From Marsupella aquatica (lineage: Eukaryota > Marchantiophyta), in contig OZ316897.1 in the NCBI GenBank assembly GCA_973895155.1, positions 14,322,001 to 14,386,000 on the forward strand: a stretch of 64,000 bases of DNA. The letters run 5' to 3'. The notes under the pieces were generated by a model. The model saw only the letters and a list, made by a program, of their open reading frames with translations. It ran no database searches and was not told the DNA's origin. Made by a program: the position numbers and the translations under genes. Positions 32,933-44,959 of this stretch are shown piece by piece (within the stretch, counting starts at the first letter, position 1; each line of letters begins with the position of its first letter).

Positions 32933-34706
32933 AGAAATAGCTTTACAGTGCTATTGTCTAGGAAACAGGAGTGTTCCTATGTTGGGTTATTCTGTGGAGC
33001 CCGAACTTGTCATTTACTAAAGTTGATTGTTTTTTAAACTCGATTTCCTTCTATTGTGGAGAGGAATTGATAAACAATTACTTGTCTATGTGTTCAGACA
33101 AATTGCATTACAACCTCCGTTGTACCCTAAGATTCATTATCGTCTCTTTTCTACTCGACTGTGTGAATTATGTGAAGATGAATTGTGTGAATTATGTGAC
33201 TCTCTGCTGTGCTCTGAGTACCTAGCTCTTGTTGAGTGACTTGACTTGGAATCCTTGAGGCTTGATCGTTTCTCAGACGTGTTACGCGCACACTGTTGTC
33301 GTAATTGTTGATCATCGCGCGCACACTGTTGTCGTAATTGTTGATCATCGCACTGTCTCACTCTGGACCCTAAGCAATCGTTCCGTAAGGAATTGGAGAG
33401 GTGTCAGATTGTTGGGACTCTTTGCTTCGGTTCTGGATCTAGCTCTTGCTCCCCAGTTATTGCGCACAATGTTGTGATAATTTGCTTTTTGTCTCTCAAG
33501 CACCCTACGCAGCTTGTTTCTCCATGGAATTGGAGAGAGGTCGGGTTTCGGGTTTAGCCTGGATTCTGGTCGGGCGACTATGGCGACGCAGTTCGTTTCG
33601 ATGATATGTGGAAGGAGCTGGCAATGAAACGCCTGAGAGAGCAAGGAAGAGGTATTTCCTACGATGCAGAGCAATTCACACTTCAGATGGCCGCCGACCT
33701 TTCTGCGCGGAAGCGAATTGTTGTTAGGGAATGTCTACAATGTAGTTGTGTTGTTGGAGATCTTCTAATGCATGATTGGAGCCCTGACAACCTCATGCGG
33801 ATTGATGACCAGTGCCGGTGATGTGCGCAATTCATTTAACAAGGGGTACAAAATTATGCAGTTAATTATTCGACAGGGATTGGAGTTTGGGCTAACTTGT
33901 TGGCCTTCAGTTGTGTTTGAGGAGGAGAGTTCAATGCATTCGTCGATGAATCCAGCCTCGGACCTGAGATGTAGGAGGTGAATCCGTTTATGTCACTCTG
34001 TATCTCCCCTCTTCGTATAGCTCAGGATCGGATTATCAGATATGAGGACCGAAAGGGATGTAAAAGACCCCTTGACAAGAACGTCACAGCGACGAAGGAC
34101 GCTGTCGAATATCACCAACCTTTCTCTCTCCGCCAGTTGGGCCAGCGATGCTCGAGAGGGTCTGAAGGCCAAGACCCCAAGCAAGACACTTAGTTTCAAC
34201 GAGTCTCAGCACGGACCAATCGATCCCCAGCAACATATCAAGGAAACTAAGGAGTAGAAGTGCACAAAGGCGACATTCAATTGGAAACATCGTAATGGAC
34301 GAGGACTGGAATGATTCGACCAACGTGGACAGTAGAAGCCAAAAGGATGGCGTGAGGAGGTCAGACTTAAGCAGACGGCGTCCGGCAGTCTCGAAAGAAA
34401 GTGGTGGATAATTTAAACCTGATTTGAATATCCACATTCCTCATGGAAGCAGGGAACGAAACAACATGAAGGCAGTTATGATGGCAACGGAGCCTTAAAA
34501 TTTGAGAGCCATGAACAAAAGTAGTCTACGGTGACAGTGGAGTTCCTGAGAAACAGGCATCGGCCTGGAGGAGAGTGGTGTAAAGTTCCTGCGTCTAATC
34601 TGCTCAAGTGCTTGGCTTAATTACGGAGAACTATTCCCCCCTGAAGAATGAACTAAGTACTCACCATCGAATGAATCTACCTCTACTCTAGTGTACTGAT
34701 CTACAC
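32933..34706. other. Harbinger interior between its two genes
   Basis: No recognisable protein. Contains a short tandem duplication (GCGCACACTGTTGTCGTAAT twice, 33287-33345). It separates the converging 3' ends of the transposase and accessory gene and probably holds both terminators. Confidence 0.4.
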
Positions 34707-36945
34707 CTAATCTAGGTCGATTGAATCACCATCTTGTTGGTGAAGCCCAGACTCGGGATGTGTGGTGGAATCGGACATTGGATTCATCGCTGCAGTAGCA
34801 CAGAGAACCTTCGGAATTATCCCAAGGAGGGTTTGCATCTCATCACATGTTCTGTTTGTCTTGATGAGCTCTGTCAACAATGCAAGTGTCTGTTGAGAGT
34901 TAATACACCGAAGTTGATGATCATGCTCCACTTTTGCCTTCTTTGCTTCGTGCAATCTGGTGGATCTGTCCCTATCTCTACTTTCTCGTGCTGTGTTCTC
35001 TCGCAATTCATTGGCATCTCGTGCAACAGCTTCTCTTGCCTCCCTTGCTTCTCTGGCAGCAGCTTCCCTGAACTCTTTTCGTTCCCGCATGTCCTCTAAT
35101 CTCCATTTATCCTTTGCTTCGATGATCTGCTGCTTAAACACATTTTTCTCATTCAACTTCTCAAGGTAAACTTCGGCCAAATTAGGCCTGGATGTAGCTT
35201 GTGAGGGAACTGCCCTCCTTGGTGTTCCTCGTCGTGGGCCGTGTGGTGTTCCACGAGTTGACTGAGGCAAAGATCTGGGTGTTGCCTGAGAAGCATCGGG
35301 AGATCCTGTTCCCAGTGGTGTTGGCTCAGGTCCCTCTGGTCGAAGATAACCATGCTGTGGAGACACATCTTCTGTTGATTCAGGTTCCTCTGGTCGCTCT
35401 GAAAAATCATCCACGGGCTGTCCATCAAGGCAGGATTCAGTCCTACATGGCATATTTGTAGTGACATCTGCAATCATAAATTCGAAGTTAAATACCACAA
35501 TCTCCACCCGACAGACCCTAGGCTGACCTTCTTCATCGGCCACACAGCAGAGGCAAGAATCTACGCTACCATCCGCAAATGCTGGCATCCATCAGTGACA
35601 AGGCAAAATAATTATCTACTCCATTTTCTGACCAGCTAACTACGCAGCTCAATCCGTGATGGGTTGACGGTATTCGGCTTGAACATTGAGCTTCTACATT
35701 GATGCCATGTTAGAGGACCACACCCATTCAGACTCTGGTATATATTTCAACCTCTCGAATAGACCCATTCTGAGAGGAGGAAAACATGGCTCGAGGGCCC
35801 AACGAAAAGAGATTAGCTAAGATCAAAGAAGATTGAGAGGCACGATCAAAGGGCTAGGGAGATTGTTGCAGAGGGTCTAGAGTCCGTTTGAAGACTTGTT
35901 CTAAGATCTCTGACTGATTAGACACAAAAGATCGCAGCCTCTGCAAATTCCTCTACAGCACATTTGGAGATCGTCCCTAAACAAGAATTATTTGAAGTAT
36001 ATAAAAAACTACGCCAGAAGGTCAAGCAAATAGACATTTCCTTACTATGCCTGAGAAGCGACTGGAACTCTGGACATGACTTCTTCGCTGTCTAGTACAT
36101 CTAACTACGCAAATATAGACGACTACTCCAATCCAGGAAAATCTGGGGGCTGCCGATGAGCTAAAACAATGTTGATAACCTCCCTGTTACCTGATACGAT
36201 AGTTCGCAAATGCCATATGAAGGGTTTCTCCTCGTCTCTTACAAACCAAGAGTTGCAGACCATAGTCGTTAAGTCAGACATTGAATTTGTTACCTGATGG
36301 CGTTGGAGCTGCGATGTGTGGAATTTCCTCAGCTTCACCACCATCATCGTCATCGGAGCCCTGATCCACAAATATTTCGGAATGTCCAGGCAATCCAACA
36401 CAACCTGTGCTAGGCGGGGACACATTCGCCCTGTGCCCATACAAGGCATGCATCCTCTCAAAATGAGGGCAGATTTTGTCAAGTTTGGCTTCGATAGTAA
36501 TCCCCGCTCTTATTTCTTCCATGGTAACCCCAAATCCTGAGTCTCGCTTCATACCTAGAGCTTCCTTGTATTTAGCGACATATCTACCAAATCGTTTACC
36601 CAGGTTGTCTCCATTTGCTACGAACGATGCAAAGCCTCTTGACTGAATCCAAACAAGCATCAGTCTAAAAACTGTTTTCTTATTTGGATGCTTGGTGGCT
36701 GCTCCCTTATCACGCACTCTGTCTCCTCCGTTCAGCATTGCAAAATTATCACCTTCCTCCAGCCATTCAACAATCAACAATAAGTTTGCCGGTGTGAGTT
36801 TGCGCCCTTCAGAGCTCCCTGCCTGGGTTGCGGGAGTAGTCACCATGGCTGGCAATTCGTGAATGTGCACTGATTGGGAATCCTGTGCTTCTTGACGCTC
36901 ATCAAACAGAGCGCGTTGTCTTGAACCCGACTGAGGAAGCTCCAT
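34707..36945 (-). CDS. Harbinger SANT/MYB-like accessory protein
   Basis: Two exons, complement 36294-36945 and complement 34707-35467, give 470 residues. The donor after CCATCAG and the acceptor after TTGCAG join in frame to read TPS+DVTTNM. The ATG at 36945 is the first in frame. The frame is open further upstream to 37119 through a repeated AAALRGAS peptide, so an upstream exon is possible. Residues about 50-175 resemble the SANT/MYB-like DNA-binding domain of transposon partner proteins (LTPANLLLIVEWLEEGDN..., FRLMLVWIQS, KICPHFERMHALYG). An acidic DDDDGGEAEE patch follows, and residues about 313-422 form a long charged coiled coil (REAREAREAVARDANELREN). Likely role: bind the subterminal DNA and carry the transposase. 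Not similar to the MYB at 23055-26382. Confidence 0.82.
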
Positions 36946-37322
36946 GTTCCTGCTATGTATCCTTGTGTTGTGTGATTCTTCGATAAATCTTCGAGGCTGA
37001 ATTCTTGATTTCAAATCAGACGCTCCTCTTAGTGCAGCCGCGGCCCGCGGGGATGTGCCACTGAGGATTGAGGAAGACGCTCCTCTCAGTGCAGCCGCGG
37101 CCGTGAGCAAGTCATTCAAACGGAACCCCTACGTGGCACTTAAACACATTTGATAAACCCAGGTTTAACCCGTGCCGGGACTCGTTTTAGGTGCGAGATA
37201 AAGTTCAGACCCCCGGTTTTTTGGGACCCGATTTTGGGTACCGGTGGTCAATATCGGGCGGCGACCAGAGACATCCGGGTGACCGGAAGGAGTCCTGTAA
37301 CGCGCAGGGTTGAGACGCCCTA

Positions 37323-38200
37323 ATGAAGGGGAGGAAAGAGTGGAAAGGGCATTTAAAAGGAACAAAAGAAACAAATAAATCTCAAAATAGACGAGCCCAA
37401 ACGCCCGAAACAGGGGCCTACTGTACCACGTCAGAACGAAACCCTGTACAGATACAGTAGTTGGCGACTGCGTCAGAAAAGCGACTGTTCTCTCGAGATG
37501 CAAAGATCCCCCCGTGCTTTCGCAACAATAATTAATCGTCGACAAGAGAACAAGAAGTGGACAAGATGGAGACTATTTCGCCACCCTGGACAAACGGATC
37601 GTCTGCCACTCTCGCTCTCGCGATGCAGTTATGCCGTTCCCCGATGCAGCTCTCTCGAGTCTCGACTGCAAGCCAAGTATGGAGAAGACTGCAGGATCTG
37701 TCGTTGCTTCTTCGACGCCCTCTCGTGCTTTCGCAACAGTAATTGATATTCGACAAGACAGCAGGAGGTGGACAAGATCGAGACCCTTCGCCCACCCTAG
37801 ACAAACGGATCGTCTGCCACTCTCGCTCTCGCGTTGCAGTTATGCCGTTCCCCGATGCAGCTCTCCCAACTTCAAGCCAAGCATGGAGAACACTGCAGGA
37901 TCTGTTGTTCAGTTGTTGCTACTTCGATGCCTCTCGTGCTTTCGCAACAGTAATTGATATTCGACAAAACAGCAGGAGGTGGACAAGATCGAGACCACCC
38001 TGGACAAACGGATCGTCTGCCACTCTCGCGCTCGCATGCAATGCAGCTATGCCGTTCCCCGATGCATCTCTTTCGACTGTAAAGCCAGGCATGGACAAGG
38101 CTGCTGGGTATTCGTTGGTTCGACCTTTCGTTGCTTGCTCCAAGCCCCTCATGCTTTCGCAACAATAAATTAAGCGTCGACAAAACAACAAGAAGTGGAC
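37323..38200. repeat. minisatellite, four units of 211-215 bp
   Basis: The marker TGCTTTCGCAACA recurs with starts near 37515, 37726, 37937 and 38152. Between markers each unit carries CTGGACAAACGGATCGTCTG and TATGCCGTTCCCCGATGCA. The array begins about 170 bp to the right of the Harbinger end. ORFs inside it are repeat artefacts. Confidence 0.88.
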
Positions 38201-38359
38201 AATATCAACACTATACGCCACCCTGGACAAACGGATCGTCTGTCAGTCTCGCTCTCGCAATGCAGTTATGCCGTTCAAAGATGGATTGCATCTCTCTCGA
38301 CTGCAAGCCAGCATGGGGACGACTGCTGATCATTGGTTCATTCAGTCGTTCGTTGCATA

Positions 38360-38640
38360 CTGGAAGCCGGGAAAGGTATAAGATAATGAAGGTCTGGACA
38401 TTCGCTCACTCGAAGCTGGGGTGAAGGTATAAGATAATGAAGGTCTCGTCATTCGCTCTCATTTGTTGCTTACTCGAAGCTGGGAAGGGTACAAGATAAT
38501 GAAGGTCTGGTCATTCGCTCATTTGTTGCTTACTCGAAGCTGGGAAAGGTATAAGATACTGAAGGTCTGGTCATTCGCTCAGTTGTTGCTTACTCGAAGC
38601 TGGGAAAGGTATCAGATAATGAAGGTCTGGTCCAGACCAG
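38360..38640. repeat. minisatellite, about five units near 60 bp
   Basis: Repeats of GAAGCTGGGAAAGGTATAAG followed by ATAATGAAGGTCTGGTCATT, with period about 59 bp in the last three copies. It follows directly on the 211-bp array. Confidence 0.88.
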
Positions 38641-40080
38641 AAAGTGACCAGAAAGTGAAGATAAAGTGTGACCAGAAAGTGAATAGAAAGCGAAGATAAA
38701 CTGACCAGCTTTTTTTTTAGCACTTTGAGAGCAGGGGTTCAGTCTGGAACTAAACATGATCCTGAAAATAGGTACCCATCATGGCTTTCCTGGCAGGAGA
38801 CTATGGAAATTAAATAATAGGGATCTCCAAAATTGGAACTAAACATAATTCTGAAAATAGTTAACCATCATGGCTTTTCTGGCAGGAGATTACTTACAGG
38901 TAACATTTACTCCCTACCAGATTTATGAAAACCTGAAGGGGTAGCTCCCAGAATGCTCATTTTCTAAATTTATTGTTTAATTCTGGTTGTCTCGTTTTCC
39001 GGGCTCATTTTGCTTTAGCAGAACTGCCTATGACTTAGAACAAAGCACATTCCAAAGCCATCTGGCAGTTTCAGCACTATTTAAATATTGAGTAGTTCAA
39101 AGCATTGGTGATTTAGAACAAAGCACATTTATTTGAATCCTAAGTATTCTGTGTACTTATTAGAGAAACCAAACTCCATCATTCCTCTTCCCACACTTGC
39201 CCCCTTCACCCCCATAAACTTTAAACCCAACCCTTAATACTCACAAATAGCCCCCTGTAGTAGCCTTAGCAAATATTTTATTTTATCACTAATAAATCCC
39301 TATCTACACTAAGCACATGACATGTGGACCAATCAATGCATGACACATAATTCCCTTTCATAAAAATAATAACAATAATCAACATTCAATATTACAAACT
39401 CTTTGCTTTCTTACACACAAATACACAGAATTTAATTATTGCCTTCATTAGACACATCACATTATGACTAAAATTTAAACAAAATCGAAGAGAGGGTAGC
39501 GAAAGCCCCAGCAAAACAACGCCTCGAGGGATCCGTGCCTTAATGAGTGTACTCACCCAGATTTGGTCACCCTCAATGCAAAAAGAGTGGAGGGTAGAGA
39601 CGACTGATCTTGTAAGGTGTTTGTCCTCTTTGGAATTTATTTTTCCTTCCTTTCATTGATTTATAAATTCTGATGCGCCTTTTATATTATCTTGTGCACA
39701 ACTCCTTGTCTGGGATGCATTATTTATTATTTGTTTCGGTTGGTGCCCCAGAATTCTAGAAAAAATAAAATAAAGAATGACTTGAAAGCCTCGTTCGAAG
39801 CACCAGGATTCTAGAAAATAAAAATAACATAAAGAATGACTTAAAAGCCTCGTTCGAAGCACCAGGAGCGCCTAGATTTTGGGTATAGTCATCCTCCAAA
39901 CAAGGGAACGCATTATTTATCACCTAGCTCGATCAACGCATCCATTCGTTAGTCGTCTCAGCCTGAAAAAAAAAATACCCTAGCCTGATTGCGAAGCCGA
40001 AGCACCAAAAGTGCCGACAGTAGGTTTTGTGACTGATCACCGTCAAAAGTGTGATTACCCCGTTTTTCACCCAGCTCGAT
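38641..40080. other. AT-rich intergenic DNA with small duplications
   Basis: No gene. Direct duplications at about 38743-38890 (AACTAAACAT...CATCATGGCTTT...CTGGCAGGAGA) and about 39750-39870 (AGAATGACTT.AAAGCCTCGTTCGAAGCACCAGG). Confidence 0.5.
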
Positions 40081-40082
40081 AA

Positions 40083-40500
40083 ACGAATTCTTTCCCCGCA
40101 GTGTGGGATTCGAATGTGTTAGAACCCAACAAATCACCGTTAAAGTGTACGATTACATTGTTTTTCACCCAGCTCGACGAAACAAATTCGTTCCTCACAG
40201 GGTGGGATGGAAATGTATTATAACCGAGTAGCATGGGACGACTTTCACCCTCCATCTCTTTTCCCAATGGAGAAGAGCAAGTCAAGTAACGAATTCTTTC
40301 CCCGCACGGTTGGATTGGAATGTGTTATAACCCAACAAATCACCGTCAGAAATATGATTGCATTGTTCTTCACCCAGGTCGACGAACGAATTCTTTCGTC
40401 GCAGGGTGGGGATCGGAATGTGCTATAATCCAACTGCATAGGACAACTTTCACTCGCCATCCCTTTCCACAAAGCAGCAGAGCGAGTCAAGAAGAGTGGA
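40083..40500. repeat. two-copy tandem repeat, 208-bp unit
   Basis: ACGAATTCTTTCCCCGCA occurs at 40083 and 40291 and each unit continues through ACCCAACAAATCACCGT and a TTTCAC.C.CCATC stretch. Within each unit there is a weaker half-unit similarity (TTCACCCAG.TCGA). Confidence 0.8.
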
Positions 40501-42397
40501 AAAGGCTGAAGGTTCTTGACCTTAAACGCCTTGTCACGATGGATTTTCGCCCATCTGCATGGATAAATTGACTCATTCCTCCCAGCCTGGGGATTGATGG
40601 AAGGAGGCATGGGTCAACAGACTGCCAGTCTCCATCCCGTGCCCCAAGTGCCAACGCGGCTGAGCGCGTCAAGAAGACGGTGCAGTGCAGATTGCTCTGC
40701 AACTTCACTTCTTGCCTCACTGGGGTGCATTATTGCTTTTACTCTGCACGGCCAACTGTAACTCTGTTTCATCAACACATCGTATCCCTTACTGCGAGGA
40801 TGATGATCGATCATGCCTTGCCTGGAGGGGTGGTAGTACTGTGCTGTACTGTGTTTCCTGTCTGCGTGGAACAACTGGCATTGTCATTCTCCAACGCATA
40901 GCAGCGAGTCAATCGACTCCCCTCACCTAGCACAGGGACGGACAATAACCACTTTGGATAGGCGGATGCCAATTACAGCGGGTGGTACGTCTCTCTACTT
41001 TCGCCCGCCGTGTATTGGAAACCGACCGACGTGAGTGATGGCAAAGAGAATTCACTTGCAGTCAGCAGTGAAAGGCAACGACGTACTTGGGGGCCGACAG
41101 ACTTCGTAAGGAGTGAGTCTTAACTGTTGTAGTGACCACAATATGTGTTCTGAAAATGCTCACAGGACGCATGATCATACCAGTTCTCTAAAGAATCTCC
41201 TTAGCAGGCGAGGCAGGACAACATGCCTCGGTAGGACACCATGCCAGTTCAATTAGGCCTCCCCCAAAACTCGTGGAGCAAGTTGATTGCTGTGTACGAG
41301 TCTAATGCCAGCCTGCCGTCCGCTGAAGGTCTTTCAAACGAGCAGATTTGCGCAATTCATAGCGTGTGTTTCCATGACGAAACCTTCCTATAACAAGATA
41401 TGATAACAAGCGTCACGTGCATCCGTTGCAGCTTAGTACGAAGCAATTTGTGGACCAGACAATGAAAGAATGTACCATGTTAACGGACGCGACAAGAAAT
41501 CATAGTCATTTCAACATTGGTACACCAAGATAACAGCCAGTTAGAGAAATTCACCATCGCGGGCGAGACATTCACAGGACCAACCGTTTAGGAAAAACGT
41601 CAAGAAATGAGACATTCACAGGACTAACCGGCAAAAACGTCATGAAATCTCGTCAAGAAGAGATCATTTCCCGGAGACATCTAGAGGCCCTGTGGGTTGC
41701 TTGAAACAAATCATCCGCTGCTCGTAAGGTTGTACAGCCATTTGGGATTAAACATGAGCATGAAGTATCACACATCAAAGAATACAAGAGAGACATGACA
41801 AAAGTCTCAAGAATGGTCCGTCCAGAATAAAGGAACCTTGAAAGAGGATTGACCCCACCCGCTGCACTATCATACACATTCTATCCAGTGAAATTAACCT
41901 CGTTCCACACAATACTCTTGAGTTCAGGATTTCATCTTCCGCGGCAGTTCCATTGGAAGTCGATCATCGGCATGTCATTCTCCTCGTCCTCAAGTATCGA
42001 GGAAAATGTGTCATCCTCGTGTCCCGTCCAACGCCACCTCAACATCAACTTCTATGTGCTACTTTTTTTTTCAAGTTACGAGTGTTCCCTGTCCATCCAC
42101 AGCCTCTGGAATCCGGGACTGAAAAAGGTCGTGCTAATCCTCACTGCCTGCAAAACATCATGGTAGGCCCCCCATACGTCACCTATTCCTTGTCATCGCA
42201 AGCATTTTGCCCCGACTATGCAAGAGCATGTGTGGATGAAAGGAGCTCCAGAACACATGCTCGAGTCTTCTCCATCGACATTCGAATTGAAACGTCGCCA
42301 TGCCACAGGTGATGCACATGTCGAAAACCAGACAAGGATTTCTTTTCATCTATCCCACGAAGAAAAACTGGCCCGCCGCCAAATAGGACCCCCCGCC
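40501..42397. other. intergenic, no gene recognised
   Basis: Only short unrelated ORFs. A small direct repeat (GAGACATTCACAGGAC.AACCG) lies at about 41566-41625. The last part may be 3'UTR of the DUF1191 gene. Confidence 0.4.
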
Positions 42398-43501
42398 TTA
42401 CACATTTTCGTTTTCGAGAATTGGCTTGGTTCTTGTGCCTGCTGCTGAAGGAGCCCGACTGGCTCCAAACCAGGTATGATGCAATGGTTCTCCTTGGTCC
42501 GACTTCTGTTCCATTCCTGCGAATCTGTGTTTCTTTACGTACCATACAATTAGTATGGCAGCCAGAATTAAGAGTACAATCGCTGCAAGTCCACCCACAA
42601 CTGATCCCACCACTATCTTCCAGGTGTTGCTCTTACTGTGATAAGGCGGACCCAGAAGCGAATAATCCCCTAGCACACTCCACGAACAAAGAGATGAACC
42701 AGTGACATTCTTCACTACGCCGGTGTTTGTGCCACTGACAGTATTATTGTACGAAATGCAGACCAACTCATTGGAGGCTATGTTGCGTGAAGGTTGCAAT
42801 TGAACTTGAATGGGCGTGGGACCTGCCGTAATAGTCAGCTCTGTTCCATAATTATTGGTGTAATTCCTGATGTCGTTGTAGTTGTAGACCATAATTCCAA
42901 CCACAGGAGCCACAAAATCCGTCCCGTTTGTGGAGCTGTAGTAATTATACTCCTTGAACCTCCTGTAGACAAGAACCACGGACCGAAGAGATGGGACAAC
43001 TGTCGTTCCTATCGGAAGGTTGATCTCATTGATAGTTATTCCGCGTCTCTTGAGACTTCCGGTTCTCAGCCGCACCATTCGGATGGATTCTAGCTCTACC
43101 CCGTTGTTTGTGATGTTACTTGGCAGAGACGCATTGTAAGTTATCCCAGTCTGGATTCTGCTAATGTTAAGGGCGACAAGAGAGTCGAAAGCCTGGAAAA
43201 AAATCTGTTGATTTAATGCAGTCCGATTCTTTGCAAACCCATCTAAAACCTGCGAATGAGCTGAAAGAAGAAGACTGAGAAAGGAGAACGAGAAGAGGAG
43301 CAGCACTACACTTCTTGGCCTCCATACACGGACCGGCACTCCTACTGGTACTGGTGCAACCTCTTCTTGCCTTGTTCCTGCATGCCTCCATGCCCCTGCT
43401 GTTTGCCTACTTCGGTCCAGAAATCTGGATGAGCACTGGATGCTCATGTGACTAGAATCTATGGCACACGAAGGAACAATCAGAACGCTGGTGGCCGTCA
43501 T
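42398..43501 (-). CDS. DUF1191-type single-pass membrane protein
   Basis: A single open frame of 367 residues from the ATG at 43501. A strong hydrophobic segment at about 64-83 (SVVLLLFSFSFLSLLLSAHSQ) looks like a signal peptide but sits behind an unusual 60-residue extension; the only other in-frame ATG before it is codon 19. The extracellular part (about 84-294) has many N-glycosylation sites and the family features RTGSLKRRGI, LPIGTTVVP, LVLVYRRF and FVAPVVGIMVYN, with two cysteines near 248 and 272. One membrane span at about 295-321 is followed by a basic KKHR stop-transfer and a 45-residue cytoplasmic tail. This matches the plant-specific DUF1191 family, whose biochemical function is unknown. 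Confidence 0.8.
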   Translation of the reverse strand: MTATSVLIVPSCAIDSSHMSIQCSSRFLDRSRQTAGAWRHAGTRQEEVAPVPVGVPVRVWRPRSVVLLLFSFSFLSLLLSAHSQVLDGFAKNRTALNQQIFFQAFDSLVALNISRIQTGITYNASLPSNITNNGVELESIRMVRLRTGSLKRRGITINEINLPIGTTVVPSLRSVVLVYRRFKEYNYYSSTNGTDFVAPVVGIMVYNYNDIRNYTNNYGTELTITAGPTPIQVQLQPSRNIASNELVCISYNNTVSGTNTGVVKNVTGSSLCSWSVLGDYSLLGPPYHSKSNTWKIVVGSVVGGLAAIVLLILAAILIVWYVKKHRFAGMEQKSDQGEPLHHTWFGASRAPSAAGTRTKPILENENV

Positions 43502-44950
43502 AGAGGCCCCGACGGAACTACCCTACAAGGAAGTGGGCATGGACAGTCCTCCCTCTCCGTGGGGAGCATCACATGATCCAAACCCTAGAAATGAGGTCCC
43601 TTCTCATCCAAATCCAAGGCCTCCCCACGCTACTCAAGTCATCCACGTTGGCATGCGCTTCCTCCATCCGAATCCTTCCTTCTTCCGAAGGAATCCTGTG
43701 CGATAACCAGAACTAGCAAGTTCTTACAATCCAAGCTTGCAACAAGGCCCCAAGACGACCCACCCTGTCTAGAAGAAATGCAGGCAACTGCCGCCACCTG
43801 GGAAGCAAGTACAATACACTAGACCACACGGGTGCCGAGATCGTTGCACACAAGAAGCCAGTGGCAAACCCAGGGATTGCTCCAAAATTCGTCGACGCTC
43901 CAACCTCCCCAACTTTGTTACCAAAGTCGAAAAAGGTGGCACGGGCAGTACAGCATCCTACGCCGTGACACCAGTCACACCCATCCCGCTGATAGCAGCT
44001 CGTGCTTTCCTTCTCTCCCAGCTCTATCTAAAACACAACCACCAACTCACACACTCACAGGAGCTCTAGTGCAGTACCTCACTGCGCTCAATGCACAACC
44101 GTGACCCCACTGTACTTCCTGCTCCAGCATGCGGCCTGCTGCATGTACTTCCGGACTCCAGCTCTACATAGAACATGGGTGGATCTCTGCTGAATACACT
44201 CTACCGTACTTCCACTTCCAGCTCCTCCTCTTCCTCTTCCTCCTCTAGACCAGCGGCAGCAGTGGCATCAGCAGGGACCAGTCATGACACAACAAGGCCA
44301 GAAAACAGCAAGAAGCTGTAGCAGCAGTGGTGGCGCTCTACATTTTGCATTAAAACATCCATGTAAAATAAGCTTCTGCTGCGCTGCTGGAAGCATCCGG
44401 TGCAACCTTGCGCTGTTGCGAAGGAAGAGAAGGAGGGATGGACGAGCTGGCAAACCAAGACAAAATCGTAAAGAAGTGAACGTAAAGAACTCCTCTTACA
44501 GCAGAAGCTTGGCCATGACAAGACAGGAACTGCTGCAGCTGCTGCTGCTGAAAACGGCTAAATGCATGGCACGAACTCACGAAGGCGATCTGTGATGATG
44601 AAGAAGGAGGCGCGCTTCTAGGGCGGGAAATTCGGAAAGCGGTCTGAAAATAGACGGATCGTAAATCTAGCTCGTCGTCTCGCGGATTGATGGCGAGAGC
44701 ACAGAGAGAGAGAGTAGTAGTGTCGGTCTGACGAATGCGAGGAGGAGCCACGGGTAACGAACCGGAAAGTCAAGTTCTACGTGGTGGGGACTGACGCCAT
44801 CGCTGCCGAGGACTCCCGCAGTGCTCGGCTTTCCCCATACTCCAGTCCTACACCCTCCATAGCTTTTTGGCGTCCCTCCGTCCCTGGGCCCCGGCTCTCC
44901 GGCTCTCTGCTGTTCCACTACTGACCGACTACTCTCACTACTGACTACTG
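43502..44950. other. upstream region of DUF1191 gene
   Basis: Contains CTTCC/CTCCTC-rich stretches (44210-44260) and a GAGAGAGAGAG run near 44705. Open frames here are low-complexity (Leu/Gln/Ser-rich) and not supported as genes. Probably promoter and leader sequence. Confidence 0.4.
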
Positions 44951-44959
44951 GCTAGCTAG

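Larger units (their letters stand above)
29784..37322. mobile_element. PIF/Harbinger DNA transposon, apparently complete
   Basis: The terminal sequence TAGGGCGTCTCAA at 29784-29796 is matched by its exact reverse complement at 37310-37322. Counting the last base pair of that match as flank gives an AAT/AAT 3-bp target duplication (29782-29784 and 37322-37324). Counting two gives TA/TA. A 10-bp motif GGTCACCCGG lies inside each end in opposite orientation (29910-29919; complement at 37275-37284). Between the ends are a DDE transposase (plus strand) and a SANT/MYB-like accessory gene (minus strand), the two-gene design of autonomous Harbinger elements. Both have open frames after splicing, so it may have moved recently or may still be mobile. 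Confidence 0.88.

Noticed and set aside
35468-35588. Extension of the accessory-protein second exon to the ATG at 35588 as a separate gene.
   Set aside because: A good acceptor at 35467 joins in phase with the donor after 36294, and the residues before it do not fit the family. One spliced gene explains both frames better.
29784-37322. Possibility that the MYB at 23055-26382 and the Harbinger SANT protein are related cargo.
   Set aside because: The two DNA-binding domains differ in length and tryptophan pattern, and the MYB lies outside the inverted ends.
37498-38424. Overlapping ORFs of 80-140 codons on both strands.
   Set aside because: They are translations of the 211-215-bp minisatellite in several frames.
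44350-44751. Minus-strand ORF of 133 codons upstream of the DUF1191 gene.
   Set aside because: Low-complexity Gln/Leu/Ser composition and no homology that I can recognise.
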